Shown piece by piece: positions 9,681 to 18,930 of a stretch of 64,000 bases of DNA (the first letter of the stretch is position 1; each line of letters begins with the position of its first letter). The notes under the pieces are model-generated. The model saw only the letters and a program-made list of their open reading frames with translations. It did not search any database and was not told where the DNA came from. A program made the position numbers and the translations under genes. The stretch spans positions 15,240 through 79,239 of the forward strand of contig JAWXAZ010000117.1 of assembly GCA_034439755.1 (NCBI GenBank), read 5' to 3'. This DNA comes from B1 sp034439755 (lineage in GTDB: Bacteria; Bacteroidota; Bacteroidia; UKL13-3).

Positions 9681-10955
9681 CTAAATGCCGATTTCGAATT
9701 GTAAAACGCCTAACATATTTTCGATATTCGTTTTGTGTGTAGCCAAATTTTTCTCTTTGTTATAAAAAACATTGAATTGGGCCTTTAATTTATGATTTAT
9801 AAAATATCTAGTAACGCCACAACCATATTGTTCTATTGCGTTGTAGTATGAATACACTTCCTTCTTTGGTTGCAAATATGAATATCTTCCAGCTAACTCC
9901 CAATGAGACTTGGTGCAATAACTAATTTGCCCATTGTAACCTTTACCAACCAATAATGCACGATTACTTCCAAGCGAATTGCTGCTAATTGGTGTTAATT
10001 CTGAGCTGCGATCCATGTATTCATAACTAATTGCCCAACCTTTATACTTTAGTAATAGATCTGCTTCAAACTCTTGATAGGTTTTGGCAGTATATAAATC
10101 TTTTCCAAGTTGTCCTTGGGTTCGCATTGCCATATCATTTACTTGGTAAGAGCAAGCTAAAGACAATTTAGGTTTTGGCTCGCAGGCTAAATCACCTTCA
10201 AAATAATCGCCTCCATTGGTAAATTCGCCCAATGGAAGAAATTCAATTCTACCTGTATAAGCTAAACCAGAATTACTTATTACTGAATTTCTGCCTTCAC
10301 CTGATGTAATTGCACCTTTAAAGATGGTTTTAAAGGTGTTTACATGAACAGAATAATTGGCAAACGCTCCAAAATCGCGGTCGAAAGTTAAGGCTGCATT
10401 AACAACGGAGCGGTCGTAAAACTGCTGAGCACCAGAGGAAATAACCCTTTAACGGTTTCCAGGAAGTTTACCCTGACCAAATCCTAATTGCAAATTTTTG
10501 TTTGGTTTATAGAATATCATGGCATCGCGCACCACATTGGGACTGGTATTGATATTAGAAACATCGGTTGCCGACCAATCCATATCGCCCCTAGAGAAAC
10601 TTAGTTGCAGGTAATAGGTTAATTTGGGATTGTATAAATGTCCTAAAAAGCTTAAACGAGTTCTTCTTACCCTAGCCTCCCAAGCAGATGGTGAAAAATC
10701 GGAAGTAGAATTGGTAAACATTAGAAATCTACTTTGAAACCTAAATCTCATGTTTAGGGAAAAACTAGAATCGGGTGCAAGTATGCCAATTCCATTTGTG
10801 AAAGAAAAAATGGGTTGTTTTGAAGGTAAATCAGTATTGATTTGAGAAATCCCCCTATTGGGATTGCACAAAATTGTGAGAAAAAGTAAAAATAATTTTA
10901 AAGCTTGTTTCTTCTTTTGATTAATTTTAAGGTTTTTAGTAAAAGTTTTTTTCAT
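9681..10955 (-). pseudogene. Phosphate-selective porin O/P with one in-frame stop
   Basis: Outer-membrane beta-barrel of the phosphate-selective porin O/P family. The N-terminal half (10955-10449) has a signal peptide and the barrel stretch NMRFRFQSRFLMF, and ends GQGKLPGNR. A TAA at 10451-10449 interrupts it. The same frame then continues without another stop through RVISSGAQQFYDRS down to 9681, and the C-terminus ends in the hydrophobic stretch LQFEIGI. Together the frame is 425 codons, a normal porin length. In relatives the stop position is usually Q or E, so a single substitution explains the break. It is divergent from the DUF47-PiT operon, which fits a phosphate-uptake role. It could be a recent pseudogene, phase-variable, or a sequencing error. 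Confidence 0.85.
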
Positions 10956-11016
10956 AAATAAATTGATTTCTATGCATTGAAATTCAACTACTTAACTAAC
11001 ATTTTTGCCCGTGCAA

Positions 11017-11066
11017 TGTTAAGTAATTACTACAACAATATTAAGTTATTGTTAACACAATGTTAA
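11017..11066 (+). promoter_or_regulatory. Putative Pho box (11-bp-spaced TGTTAA repeats)
   Basis: TGTTAA at 11017, 11050 and 11061, with TATTAA at 11039. These fall on one 11-bp register (the slot at 11028 is degenerate). Response regulators of the PhoB/PhoP type bind direct hexamer repeats spaced 11 bp apart; the Bacillus PhoP consensus TTAACA is the complement of TGTTAA. The array ends 16 bp before a -7 element of a phosphate-transport operon. Confidence 0.65.
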
Positions 11067-11082
11067 GTCGCCCCAAATATTT

Positions 11083-11090
11083 TAAGTTTG
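11083..11090 (+). promoter_or_regulatory. Bacteroidota -7 promoter element
   Basis: TAAGTTTG is an exact TAnnTTTG match, 20 bp before the DUF47 start. No clear -33 TTG lies at normal spacing, which fits an activator-dependent promoter using the adjacent Pho-box-like array. Confidence 0.6.
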
Positions 11091-11109
11091 TCGGGGAAAA
11101 TTAACCAAT

Positions 11110-11757
11110 ATGAACTTCAATTCTATTATTCAATTATTTACACCTAAGGATAAGGTGTTTTATTCATTATTTGAGCAAGTAGCTTGTAATGTGGCCGACA
11201 TGGGTAAATTAATGAAAGAGGTTGTGGCTGAACCTGATTTTGACAAAAGGGGAATTGTAATTAAGAAAGTAGAAGACTTAGAAAACAAGAATGATGACCT
11301 TACCCATCAAATTTTCACCGAATTAGGCAGGAATTTCATTACGCCATTTGATAGGGAAGACATTCATTATTTGGCAACTGCTTTAGACGATATTTGCGAT
11401 TATATTTATGCCTCTGCCAAGAAAATTAACTTTTACAAAGTTAATCCAAATGAAAGCGGCATTCAAAAAATGGCCGATATCATTGTGTTGGGATCGGAAT
11501 CTATTAAAACGGCTGTTTTTGAGTTACGCAATATGAAAAACGTGCGCAATATTACCGATGCCATTATTAAGGTGAACAGTTTTGAAAACCAGGCCGACGA
11601 TATTTTTGACCTCAGCATAGAGCGTTTATTTGAAACAGAAGATGATATTAAGATGTTGATGAAAAAGCGTGAAATTTATCAGGTGATGGAAATTGTGACC
11701 GATAAATTTGAGGATGCGGCTAATGTAATGGAATCTATTGTGGTTAAGTACGCATAA
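11110..11757 (+). CDS. DUF47 (PhoU-like) phosphate transport regulator
   Basis: A 215-residue all-helical protein of the DUF47/TIGR00153 family, which resembles PhoU and is normally paired with a PiT carrier. It contains the recurring acidic metal-binding helices, for example YLATALDDICDYIY and VNSFENQADDIFD. It probably tunes phosphate uptake by the PiT protein from the cytoplasmic side. The following PiT gene starts 10 bp after its stop (or overlaps it if the upstream GTG is used), so the two form one transcription unit under the Pho-box-like promoter. Confidence 0.9.
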   Translation: MNFNSIIQLFTPKDKVFYSLFEQVACNVADMGKLMKEVVAEPDFDKRGIVIKKVEDLENKNDDLTHQIFTELGRNFITPFDREDIHYLATALDDICDYIYASAKKINFYKVNPNESGIQKMADIIVLGSESIKTAVFELRNMKNVRNITDAIIKVNSFENQADDIFDLSIERLFETEDDIKMLMKKREIYQVMEIVTDKFEDAANVMESIVVKYA

Positions 11758-11767
11758 GAATAGCTAC

Positions 11768-13162
11768 ATGACATTTCTAGTAATTATTATTATTTTGGCC
11801 TTGATATTTGATTATATCAATGGCTTTCACGATGCAGCGAATTCTATTGCAACGATTGTTTCTACCAAAGTTTTAACCCCTTTACAAGCGGTAATTTGGG
11901 CAGCATTTTTTAATTTTGTGGCCTTCTTTATTTTCAAGGACCATGCCGTTGCCAATACCATTGGCAAGACTGTACACAAGGAATTTATTACCTTGGAGGT
12001 TATTTTTGCCGGACTTATAGCCGCCATTATTTGGAATTTATTTACTTGGTGGTATGGCATACCTTCATCATCGTCGCATACCTTAATAGGCGGATTTGCT
12101 GGGGCGGCGATAGCACATGCGTATGTTACCAAGGATGGAATTACGATTCCAGATATTGTTGAAATGGATAAAATTACCAAAACAGTCCTATTCATTTTTA
12201 TAGCGCCATTAATGGGTATGGTTATTTCCATGTTTATTACCCTGGTCACAATTATGCGCAATGTTTGGTATAGGGTAGCCATCATTGTTCTGGTAGCCAT
12301 AGGTACCTTTTTCTTATTCAATCAATTGGAATTAAGCAAATTGAATGAAAATTTAGGCAAGCATTATCATGTAGATAAACTAAAAATTGAGGTAGAAAAA
12401 AATCCTTTGGTTCAGCCCAAATTAGATAGCGCCATGATGTTTGTTAATCAAGCCAAACCCTTGTTAAAGCAATATGATGTATTGGGTTCGGACAAATTAG
12501 CGGCATTAATTGCCAGCAATGTTGACCCTAAAGCAGATGTTAAAAAACTAAGTAAAGACCTCAAGAAGGCCGACAATTCTGCCATTGTTTGGGGAATTAT
12601 GGTAGTTATTGCCTTGTTTATTTTAACCTATATATATGTAGAAAAAGTAAAAACACCTAATGCATATAAGGTTGCGAATATGTTTAAGAAACTGCAACTA
12701 TTGTCGTCGGCTGCGTTTAGTATTGGTCATGGTGGAAACGATGCACAGAAAGTAATGGGTATTATTGCCGCGGCCATGATTGCAAACGGAAATATTACCG
12801 ACTTTAAGCAAATGCCAGATTGGGTGCCATTGGCCTGTTATGCCGCCATTGGTTTGGGTACATTGAGTGGCGGATGGAAAATTGTTAAAACCATGGGTTC
12901 AAAAATCACCAAAGTAACTCCATTAGAAGGAGTTACGGCAGAATCGGCGGGCGCATTAACCTTATTTATGACCGAGCAAATGGGAATTCCAGTGAGTACT
13001 ACGCATACCATTACGGGTTCTATTATTGGGGTTGGAGCTTCTAAACGCTTATCGGCGGTGCGTTGGGGCGTAACGGTAAATTTGTTGTGGGCTTGGATTT
13101 TTACCATACCAGTTAGTGCGGTTTTGGCGGGCATAACCTATTTTGTGGTGAGGTTATTTTAA
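11768..13162 (+). CDS. PiT-family inorganic phosphate transporter
   Basis: Integral membrane phosphate carrier of 464 residues with both signature repeats: YINGFHDAANSIATIVSTKVL near the N-terminus and IGHGGNDAQKVMG in the second half. A hydrophilic middle loop of about 80 residues separates the two membrane halves. The start at 11768 (MTFLVIIIILALIF) enters the first membrane helix directly. The in-frame GTG at 11738 would overlap DUF47 by 20 bp and add a polar leader. It is the second PiT in the window, but the only one with a DUF47 partner and a Pho-box-like promoter. Confidence 0.93.
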   Translation: MTFLVIIIILALIFDYINGFHDAANSIATIVSTKVLTPLQAVIWAAFFNFVAFFIFKDHAVANTIGKTVHKEFITLEVIFAGLIAAIIWNLFTWWYGIPSSSSHTLIGGFAGAAIAHAYVTKDGITIPDIVEMDKITKTVLFIFIAPLMGMVISMFITLVTIMRNVWYRVAIIVLVAIGTFFLFNQLELSKLNENLGKHYHVDKLKIEVEKNPLVQPKLDSAMMFVNQAKPLLKQYDVLGSDKLAALIASNVDPKADVKKLSKDLKKADNSAIVWGIMVVIALFILTYIYVEKVKTPNAYKVANMFKKLQLLSSAAFSIGHGGNDAQKVMGIIAAAMIANGNITDFKQMPDWVPLACYAAIGLGTLSGGWKIVKTMGSKITKVTPLEGVTAESAGALTLFMTEQMGIPVSTTHTITGSIIGVGASKRLSAVRWGVTVNLLWAWIFTIPVSAVLAGITYFVVRLF

Positions 13163-13164
13163 TA

Positions 13165-13526
13165 AAAAACTTAGTTTATCTTTTTTTCGGTTTGATCCTA
13201 TTGGGCGCCTGTAATAGCAACCCAAGGAGCAATTTGCCACAAACAGGTTCCTTTGGCGAATCGTTTACAAGCGATGTGGAAGTTATGGATGTGAATGCTT
13301 TTGTTATAGCAGACACAGCAATGTGTTTACCATTCATCAAATTAGCGGCATTATTGAAAAATATTGTAAGGGAGAAAGATGTTGGTTAACTTTAAAACAG
13401 GGTAATTCTTATGTTAAAGTTGTGTCCAAGGATAATCAATTTATATTGCCTAAAAACATAGATGGCAAGAAGGTTGTGGCAAATGGCAACAGGTATTCAG
13501 ATTTTAGATTAGTAAAAAGTGTATAA
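13165..13526 (+). pseudogene. DUF4920 lipoprotein, frameshifted
   Basis: The first frame encodes a lipoprotein signal (LVYLFFGLILLGAC, lipobox cysteine) and the GESFTSD start of a DUF4920 domain, then runs out of register at about 13320. The DUF4920 core continues in the next frame (TIHQISGIIEKYCKGERCWLTL to VVANGN), ending at 13526. One missing base near 13320 accounts for the shift. The expected start codon position (13162-13164) reads ATA instead of ATG, overlapping the stop of the PiT gene. Two lesions suggest a decaying gene. DUF4920 proteins resemble OB-fold heme or metal-related periplasmic proteins; the function is not established. Confidence 0.7.
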
Positions 13527-13563
13527 AAAAAGCTGTCTTAAAAATTATTTAAGACAGCTTTTC
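13525..13563. terminator. Bidirectional Rho-independent terminator
   Basis: Perfect 12-bp stem AGCTGTCTTAAA (13531-13542) / TTTAAGACAGCT (13548-13559). It is preceded by seven A and followed by TTTT, and lies between convergent genes. Confidence 0.9.
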
Positions 13564-13565
13564 GA

Positions 13566-13805
13566 CTAAACCTCCTCTAATGTAGCAGCAGATTTTTGAG
13601 AATACTCAAGTATCAACTCAATGCTGGTTGGTGAAGGTTCTACCTCTAATTTGTTCATTACCGCCATGCCCATTTTAAAACTATTGAGTGCATTTTGGAG
13701 TTTAGGATTAAAGAGCAAATGGGCTTCCAACGTAGCGGCCTCTTGTTCATTTAACTCATTGTACAAATAAAGGATAAGGTCATTTTCGGTGTAATTATTT
13801 GCCAT
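13566..13805 (-). CDS. Small anti-sigma-like protein
   Basis: A 79-residue soluble protein starting MANNYTENDLILYLYNELNEQE. This N-terminus (acidic, LxxYLYNEL, then a helix AATLEAHLLFNP) resembles the sigma-binding head of zinc-finger-type anti-sigma factors in Bacteroidota, but there is no zinc Cys/His set and no membrane segment. It is the last gene of a minus-strand run behind an ECF sigma factor, which supports a regulatory role. The annotation is inference from context and N-terminal likeness. Confidence 0.55.
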   Translation of the reverse strand: MANNYTENDLILYLYNELNEQEAATLEAHLLFNPKLQNALNSFKMGMAVMNKLEVEPSPTSIELILEYSQKSAATLEEV

Positions 13806-13871
13806 AAGCAGTTTTTTGTTTGGTACATTAAAAACGCAGCTTATGGCAAGTATATTTTTTAAGGATTGAAT

Positions 13872-14450
13872 TTAATACTCGAAGCTTAGGTTAGTAGGCT
13901 GATTTTGAGGAGCATTTTCTTTTGGATAAGGAATAGTAGCTGAAACAGATTCGTCTACCACTTCAAAAGACAAATCATCGAACCACAATTGACCGGTTCC
14001 ACTTAACAAGGCACCATAAGCAATATTGGTGGCTTTTTTGGGCACATCAACCACAATTTCACATTTTACCCAATCGTTATTTCCTTTTAATTTGCGGTTC
14101 GACATGTTATCGAAAACATATGGGTCGCTCGGTTTTTGGCCATCAATTCTTAACCAGAATCCGCCCCAGCCTGCTACATCAGTTGTTTTAATATATCCAG
14201 ACATTCTCAACCTTTTGCCTGCAAAGTTTCCCGGTTTTAAGTTTTGAACCAAGGTCCCAAATCCTCTAACGCGGGCTCCCTCCGACCTAATAGTTGCGGC
14301 ATTTGTACCATTAATTCCGGCTCCTAAATCGATACCAATTTCGTAACGATCTGGGTTGCTTCCGGCTTTGTACCAGCCTTTAGGAACTTCGAATGAACAC
14401 AGGGCTACCAGAACCACCAGTAGCATCGCTGCTTGTGCTTTTGCTTTCAT
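13872..14450 (-). CDS. Secreted carbohydrate-binding-like protein
   Basis: A 192-residue exported protein. An N-terminal hydrophobic signal (AAMLLVVLVALCSFE) is followed by one jelly-roll-like domain with alternating aromatic residues (GWGGFWLRIDG, GQLWFDDLSFEV) of the galactose-binding/CBM4-9 type. No catalytic residues are evident. It lies between an ECF sigma factor gene (upstream, 73 bp) and the small anti-sigma-like gene (downstream, 66 bp), so it may be co-expressed with them. Its exact family and ligand are not recognised. Confidence 0.6.
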   Translation of the reverse strand: MKAKAQAAMLLVVLVALCSFEVPKGWYKAGSNPDRYEIGIDLGAGINGTNAATIRSEGARVRGFGTLVQNLKPGNFAGKRLRMSGYIKTTDVAGWGGFWLRIDGQKPSDPYVFDNMSNRKLKGNNDWVKCEIVVDVPKKATNIAYGALLSGTGQLWFDDLSFEVVDESVSATIPYPKENAPQNQPTNLSFEY

Positions 14451-14523
14451 GACAATAAAAATTTAAGGGTTTATAAAAAAAGGAGTTGAATTGGAGTTGG
14501 ATAAAAGCAGGCAAAAGCCCTTA

Positions 14524-15102
14524 TTATATCTGCACTCCTTTGGCAACCATCATTTTGCGTAGGTTGTTAAGGGCATAACGCATGCGCCCCAAGGCCGTAT
14601 TGATGCTTACGCCAGTTTTGTCTGCAATCTCTTTAAAACTCATATCGCCCCAATGGCGCATAATGAGCACTTCTCTTTGCTCTTCAGGCAAAAGTTTGAT
14701 GAGATTTTTTAGTTGGTGTTCAGATTGCATTTTCATGATTTGATCTTCCTTGCTTTCTTCTGCAATAACAAGGTAATCGAAGATGCCATTGCCCTCACTG
14801 TCGGTAATGGTTACATCTCTTTTCATTTTGCGGATATAATCGATGGTAAGGTTTCTACCCACCCTTACAGCCCAACCACCAAACTTACCTTCTTCGTTAT
14901 AATTACCTGTACGAAGGGTTTTGATAATTTTAATAAAGGTTTCCTGGAAGATGTCTTCCGCCAGGGGACGATCGCGAACGATCAAATAAATAGCAGAAAA
15001 GATACTACGCTTGTGGCGTTTGATCAGTTCTTCAAGAGCAGTTTGTGTGCCGGATTGATATAGCTTTACCAAATCGTGGTCACTAATTTTCTGCATGTTC
15101 AT
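14524..15102 (-). CDS. ECF-type RNA polymerase sigma factor
   Basis: A 192-residue sigma-70 family protein. Region 2 lies around residues 25-90 (RDRPLAEDIFQETFIKIIKTL, the core-binding and -10 recognition part). Region 4 lies around residues 130-185 (LPEEQREVLIMRHWGDMSFKEIA, a helix-turn-helix for the -35). Regions 1 and 3 are absent, as in ECF factors. It heads a three-gene minus-strand run with a secreted protein and an anti-sigma-like protein. Envelope-stress or surface-related control is likely, but the target promoters are not visible. Confidence 0.93.
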   Translation of the reverse strand: MNMQKISDHDLVKLYQSGTQTALEELIKRHKRSIFSAIYLIVRDRPLAEDIFQETFIKIIKTLRTGNYNEEGKFGGWAVRVGRNLTIDYIRKMKRDVTITDSEGNGIFDYLVIAEESKEDQIMKMQSEHQLKNLIKLLPEEQREVLIMRHWGDMSFKEIADKTGVSINTALGRMRYALNNLRKMMVAKGVQI

Positions 15103-15248
15103 GGTCGTGTAAATTAAAGGGTTAAACCAGAGAGAATAATTAGTGTAGATTTTTTTACCTATAAGCTATATAATTTGATTTGTTTTTTGATTTTGTTAAA
15201 ACGAATATAGTAAATGAAAATTAATAAACAAGCGTTTTGAAAAAAAAA

Positions 15249-15989
15249 TTATTTTTTTCTTGAATCGGTCAATTGAAATTTAATTCCCGCATAAAAATGC
15301 CCCATTTGAAAATCGGGTTTTACTTCTACAGCCACAGCGGCCTTAATGGGGCCATTTCCATTGGTATATTTTTCGTATCCAAAATTATTTTTGGCATAAA
15401 AGAAATCATAACCAAGGCAAACGGATACATTTTCTTTTAAATAAATATTTGCGCCTAAACCAGCGGTTAACACCAGGGCATTTACTTTAAGGGTATTAAA
15501 TTTTATTACGCCAATTGTATCGTAAAGGTTGTAGCTGTAGGTGCTCATCCAACCTAAACCAACGCCTGCTTTTGCAAAAAGGTCGAAGTTGTTGTTATAA
15601 TAATTTATTTTACCTCCACCCATTAAAGTGGTTTGGTTCCAAGGCTTTGTTGCTTGAGCGCTTTGGTATTTGAGAAATTTATATACCCTGTCCAATGCAT
15701 CTTGGTCGATTGGATTGTTGTTGCTGGTAATTTGAATAAACGGACTAATAAGTTTAGCCTTTCTATTATCCTCTAAAAGCACTGAAACCGCAAAGCCTTT
15801 TGTGGCAATACCTGCAGAAGTTTGTATAAAATCTTTGCTGGCATATAATCCGTAGGGCTGCGATGGCCCTAGGTTTATGCTAATAGATTGTGAAAAACTT
15901 TGAGAAACGGTGAGTAAAAAAAGCAAAAGAAATCCAATGGAAGCCATTGTTTTTTGTAATCTTGCAAGACAATTTTTTTTGTTATCCAT
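15249..15989 (-). CDS. Outer-membrane beta-barrel protein
   Basis: A 246-residue protein from the ATG at 15989, with a signal peptide (IGFLLLFLLTVSQSFSQS). The C-terminal part is an OmpW/OprF-like small barrel: alternating strands such as INYYNNNFDLFAKAGVGLGW and VLTAGLGANIYL, ending GHFYAGIKFQLTD. A shorter start at 15947 (MASIGFLL) is equally compatible and would leave 56 bp instead of 14 bp to the divergent uvrA. Longer readings upstream overlap uvrA and are unlikely. The specific function is unknown. Confidence 0.75.
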   Translation of the reverse strand: MDNKKNCLARLQKTMASIGFLLLFLLTVSQSFSQSISINLGPSQPYGLYASKDFIQTSAGIATKGFAVSVLLEDNRKAKLISPFIQITSNNNPIDQDALDRVYKFLKYQSAQATKPWNQTTLMGGGKINYYNNNFDLFAKAGVGLGWMSTYSYNLYDTIGVIKFNTLKVNALVLTAGLGANIYLKENVSVCLGYDFFYAKNNFGYEKYTNGNGPIKAAVAVEVKPDFQMGHFYAGIKFQLTDSRKK

Positions 15990-16003
15990 AGGGTTCAATT
16001 GAC

Positions 16004-18865
16004 ATGCAAGATAAAAATATTCTGATAAAAGGTGCAAGGATGCACAACCTAAAAAATGTTTCGGTAAGTATTCCTCGAAATAAGTTAACGGTTGTAACGG
16101 GGGTTTCGGGTTCGGGTAAGAGTAGTTTGGTGTTTGACACCTTGTATGCCGAAGGACAGCGGCGCTATGTTGAAAGTTTATCTGCATATGCACGACAGTT
16201 TTTAGGAAAGATGAATAAACCCGATGTTGACACCATTCAAGGTATTTCTCCATCGATTGCCATTGAGCAAAAGGTAAACACCAAGAACCCTAGAAGCACG
16301 GTAGCTACAAGCACAGAAATCTATGATTACCTTAAATTGCTGTTTGCCAGGGTTGGGGTTACCTACTCTCCTATTTCTGGTAAAGAAGTTATTAAACATA
16401 GTGTTGAACATGTAACTGAGTATATCCTTTCACAGCCAGAGTCAAGCAAAATATACTTATTAGTTGCTTTACGTGGTGTGGGTGTTGAATTAAAGAAGGA
16501 ATTGGAGTTGCATTTACAGAATGGATTCAACAGGGTTTATGTTCAGGGTGAGATGCTTCAAATAGAGGAATATTTAGAAACGGCGTTGGTTCGAACCGAA
16601 ACAAAAAAGAAAACCAGCAGCAAAAAAGTTGAGGGCGGAGGATTGGATCCCATTTATTTGTTGGTGGATAGATTTGCAGTGGTTCATTTTGATGAGGACT
16701 TTCAAAACAGGATAAGTGATTCGGTTCAAACGGCATTTTTTGAAGGTCATGGTGAGTTAATTTTGTTGTTGGATGGAGAAGAAAAAATAGCGGTTCCCTT
16801 TACGAATAAATTTGAGGAGGATGGCATCACCTTTGAGCCGCCGAGTGTTAATTTTTTTAGCTTTAATAATCCGTATGGGGCTTGTAAAACATGTGAGGGA
16901 TTTGGCAGTGTAATTGGGATTGATGAGGATTTGGTTGTGCCAGATAAAGGGCTTTCCGTTTATGAGGATGCAATTGTTTCATGGAAAGGCGAAAAGATGC
17001 AAATATGGAAGCAGCAATTTGTGGCTTTGAGTAGAAAAAATGACTTCCCTATACATAAACCTTATTACGAATTATCTGCTAAACATAAGTCGTATTTGTG
17101 GCAAGGTGGCAAGGATTGGGATGGGATAAATGGCTTCTTTAAGGAGTTGGAAAAGCAGACTTACAAAATTCAGTACAGGGTAATGTTGGCAAGGTATAGA
17201 GGGAAAACAACTTGCATGGATTGTATGGGTACACGTTTGCGAAAAGACAGCAATTATGTGATGTTGAAGCCCTATAATTATAGTGACGATATGGGCGGTA
17301 CTGAACGCGATAACCGCATTACTTTGTCTCAATTAATATTGATGAGCATTGATGACAGTTATGCGTTTTTAAAAGAATTGCAATTGAATGAACAGCATAG
17401 CAAAATTGCTAAAAGGATTTTAATTGAGATACAAAATAGGCTGCTGTTTTTGAAAAAAGTTGGCTTGGGTTATTTATCGCTGAACCGATTATCGAATTCA
17501 CTGAGTGGTGGAGAAAGTCAGCGTATTAATTTGGCTACATCCTTGGGTTCGAGTTTGGTTGGGTCTTTGTATATTTTGGATGAACCGAGTATTGGATTAC
17601 ATAGCAGAGACACCGAAAAACTGGTTGAGGTATTGAAGGCCTTGCGTGATATTGGCAATACGGTAGTGGTGGTTGAGCACGATCAGGATATTATGGAGCA
17701 GGCCGATTTAATTATTGATATGGGTCCGCTTGCGGGAATTCATGGTGGTGAAATTGTGGCTACTGGTACCTTGCGTGAATTGAAAAACAATCCGCTTAGT
17801 TTAACAGGAAAGTATTTAAACAATATAGAAGAAATTAACATCCCTGAGCGGCGCAGAAAATGGAATCAGTCGATACAATTGAAGGGTGTTAGGCAAAACA
17901 ATTTGAAGGGTTTTGATGTAACCTTTCCATTGCATGTTTTAACGGTTGTTACAGGGGTGAGTGGCAGTGGAAAAACTACTTTAATTAAGAGCATTCTCTA
18001 CCCTGCTTTACAAAAACAGATGGGCAGTTATAGTGGCGAAAAAACGGGAAGTTTTGATAAACTGCAAGGTGATTTGGGTGCCATAAAATCGATTGAATTT
18101 GTGGATCAAAATCCGATTGGAAAATCGTCGCGTTCTAACCCGGTAACTTATATTAAAGCTTACGATGCCATAAGAGAATTGTATGCCTCGCAGCCATTGG
18201 CAAAACAGCGTGCTTACAAGCCACAACACTTTAGTTTTAATGTGGAAGGAGGCCGTTGCGATGCTTGTTCTGGCGAAGGCGAAATAACCATTGAAATGCA
18301 ATTTATGGCAGATGTTCATTTGCCTTGTGAGGAATGTGGTGGCACTCGGTTTAAAGAAGAGGTGCGGGAGGTACAATATAGGAATAAAAGCATCAGTGAT
18401 GTGTTGGATTTAAGCATAGATGAAGCCATAAAATTTTTTGAAAATGAAAAGGCCCTATCGGCCAAATTAAAGACTTTGCAAGATGTGGGCTTGGGATATA
18501 TTAAGTTGGGGCAAAGTTCTAATACCTTAAGTGGTGGCGAAGCGCAGCGGGTAAAGCTTGCTTCGTTTTTGGGGAAAGGCAAGAACGCCGATCCCGTATT
18601 ATTTATTTTTGATGAACCAACCACGGGATTGCATTTTCATGATATAAAGAAGTTGCTTAATTCGTTTTATGCCTTGTTGGATCAGGGCCATAGCATATTT
18701 GTGATTGAACACAATATGGATGTAATTAAGTGTGCCGATTGGGTAATAGATTTAGGTCCGGAGGCTGGAACAGCGGGTGGACATTTGGTATTTGAAGGCA
18801 CGCCAGAGGCCATGATTTTGGCTAATAAAGGCTATACGGCACCCTACTTAAAAGAAAAGTTTTAA
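16004..18865 (+). CDS. uvrA: Excinuclease ABC subunit A
   Basis: DNA damage recognition ATPase of nucleotide excision repair, working with UvrB. It has 953 residues, a normal length. It contains two ABC modules: Walker A GVSGSGKSS near residues 33-41 and GVSGSGKTT in the second half. The ABC signatures are LSGGESQRINL and LSGGEAQRVKL, each followed by its Walker B (LYILDEPSIGLH, LFIFDEPTTGLH). Zinc-binding cysteine pairs are seen in CKTCEGFG/CMDCMGTRL and CDACSGEG/CEECGGTRF. It is divergent from the outer-membrane protein gene. Confidence 0.98.
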   Translation: MQDKNILIKGARMHNLKNVSVSIPRNKLTVVTGVSGSGKSSLVFDTLYAEGQRRYVESLSAYARQFLGKMNKPDVDTIQGISPSIAIEQKVNTKNPRSTVATSTEIYDYLKLLFARVGVTYSPISGKEVIKHSVEHVTEYILSQPESSKIYLLVALRGVGVELKKELELHLQNGFNRVYVQGEMLQIEEYLETALVRTETKKKTSSKKVEGGGLDPIYLLVDRFAVVHFDEDFQNRISDSVQTAFFEGHGELILLLDGEEKIAVPFTNKFEEDGITFEPPSVNFFSFNNPYGACKTCEGFGSVIGIDEDLVVPDKGLSVYEDAIVSWKGEKMQIWKQQFVALSRKNDFPIHKPYYELSAKHKSYLWQGGKDWDGINGFFKELEKQTYKIQYRVMLARYRGKTTCMDCMGTRLRKDSNYVMLKPYNYSDDMGGTERDNRITLSQLILMSIDDSYAFLKELQLNEQHSKIAKRILIEIQNRLLFLKKVGLGYLSLNRLSNSLSGGESQRINLATSLGSSLVGSLYILDEPSIGLHSRDTEKLVEVLKALRDIGNTVVVVEHDQDIMEQADLIIDMGPLAGIHGGEIVATGTLRELKNNPLSLTGKYLNNIEEINIPERRRKWNQSIQLKGVRQNNLKGFDVTFPLHVLTVVTGVSGSGKTTLIKSILYPALQKQMGSYSGEKTGSFDKLQGDLGAIKSIEFVDQNPIGKSSRSNPVTYIKAYDAIRELYASQPLAKQRAYKPQHFSFNVEGGRCDACSGEGEITIEMQFMADVHLPCEECGGTRFKEEVREVQYRNKSISDVLDLSIDEAIKFFENEKALSAKLKTLQDVGLGYIKLGQSSNTLSGGEAQRVKLASFLGKGKNADPVLFIFDEPTTGLHFHDIKKLLNSFYALLDQGHSIFVIEHNMDVIKCADWVIDLGPEAGTAGGHLVFEGTPEAMILANKGYTAPYLKEKF

Positions 18866-18930
18866 TTTAAGCAAAGATCGTTAGGAAAGACAGGGAATTT
18901 TAGTAATTTGGTCTAGTAAAAAAAAGACCT

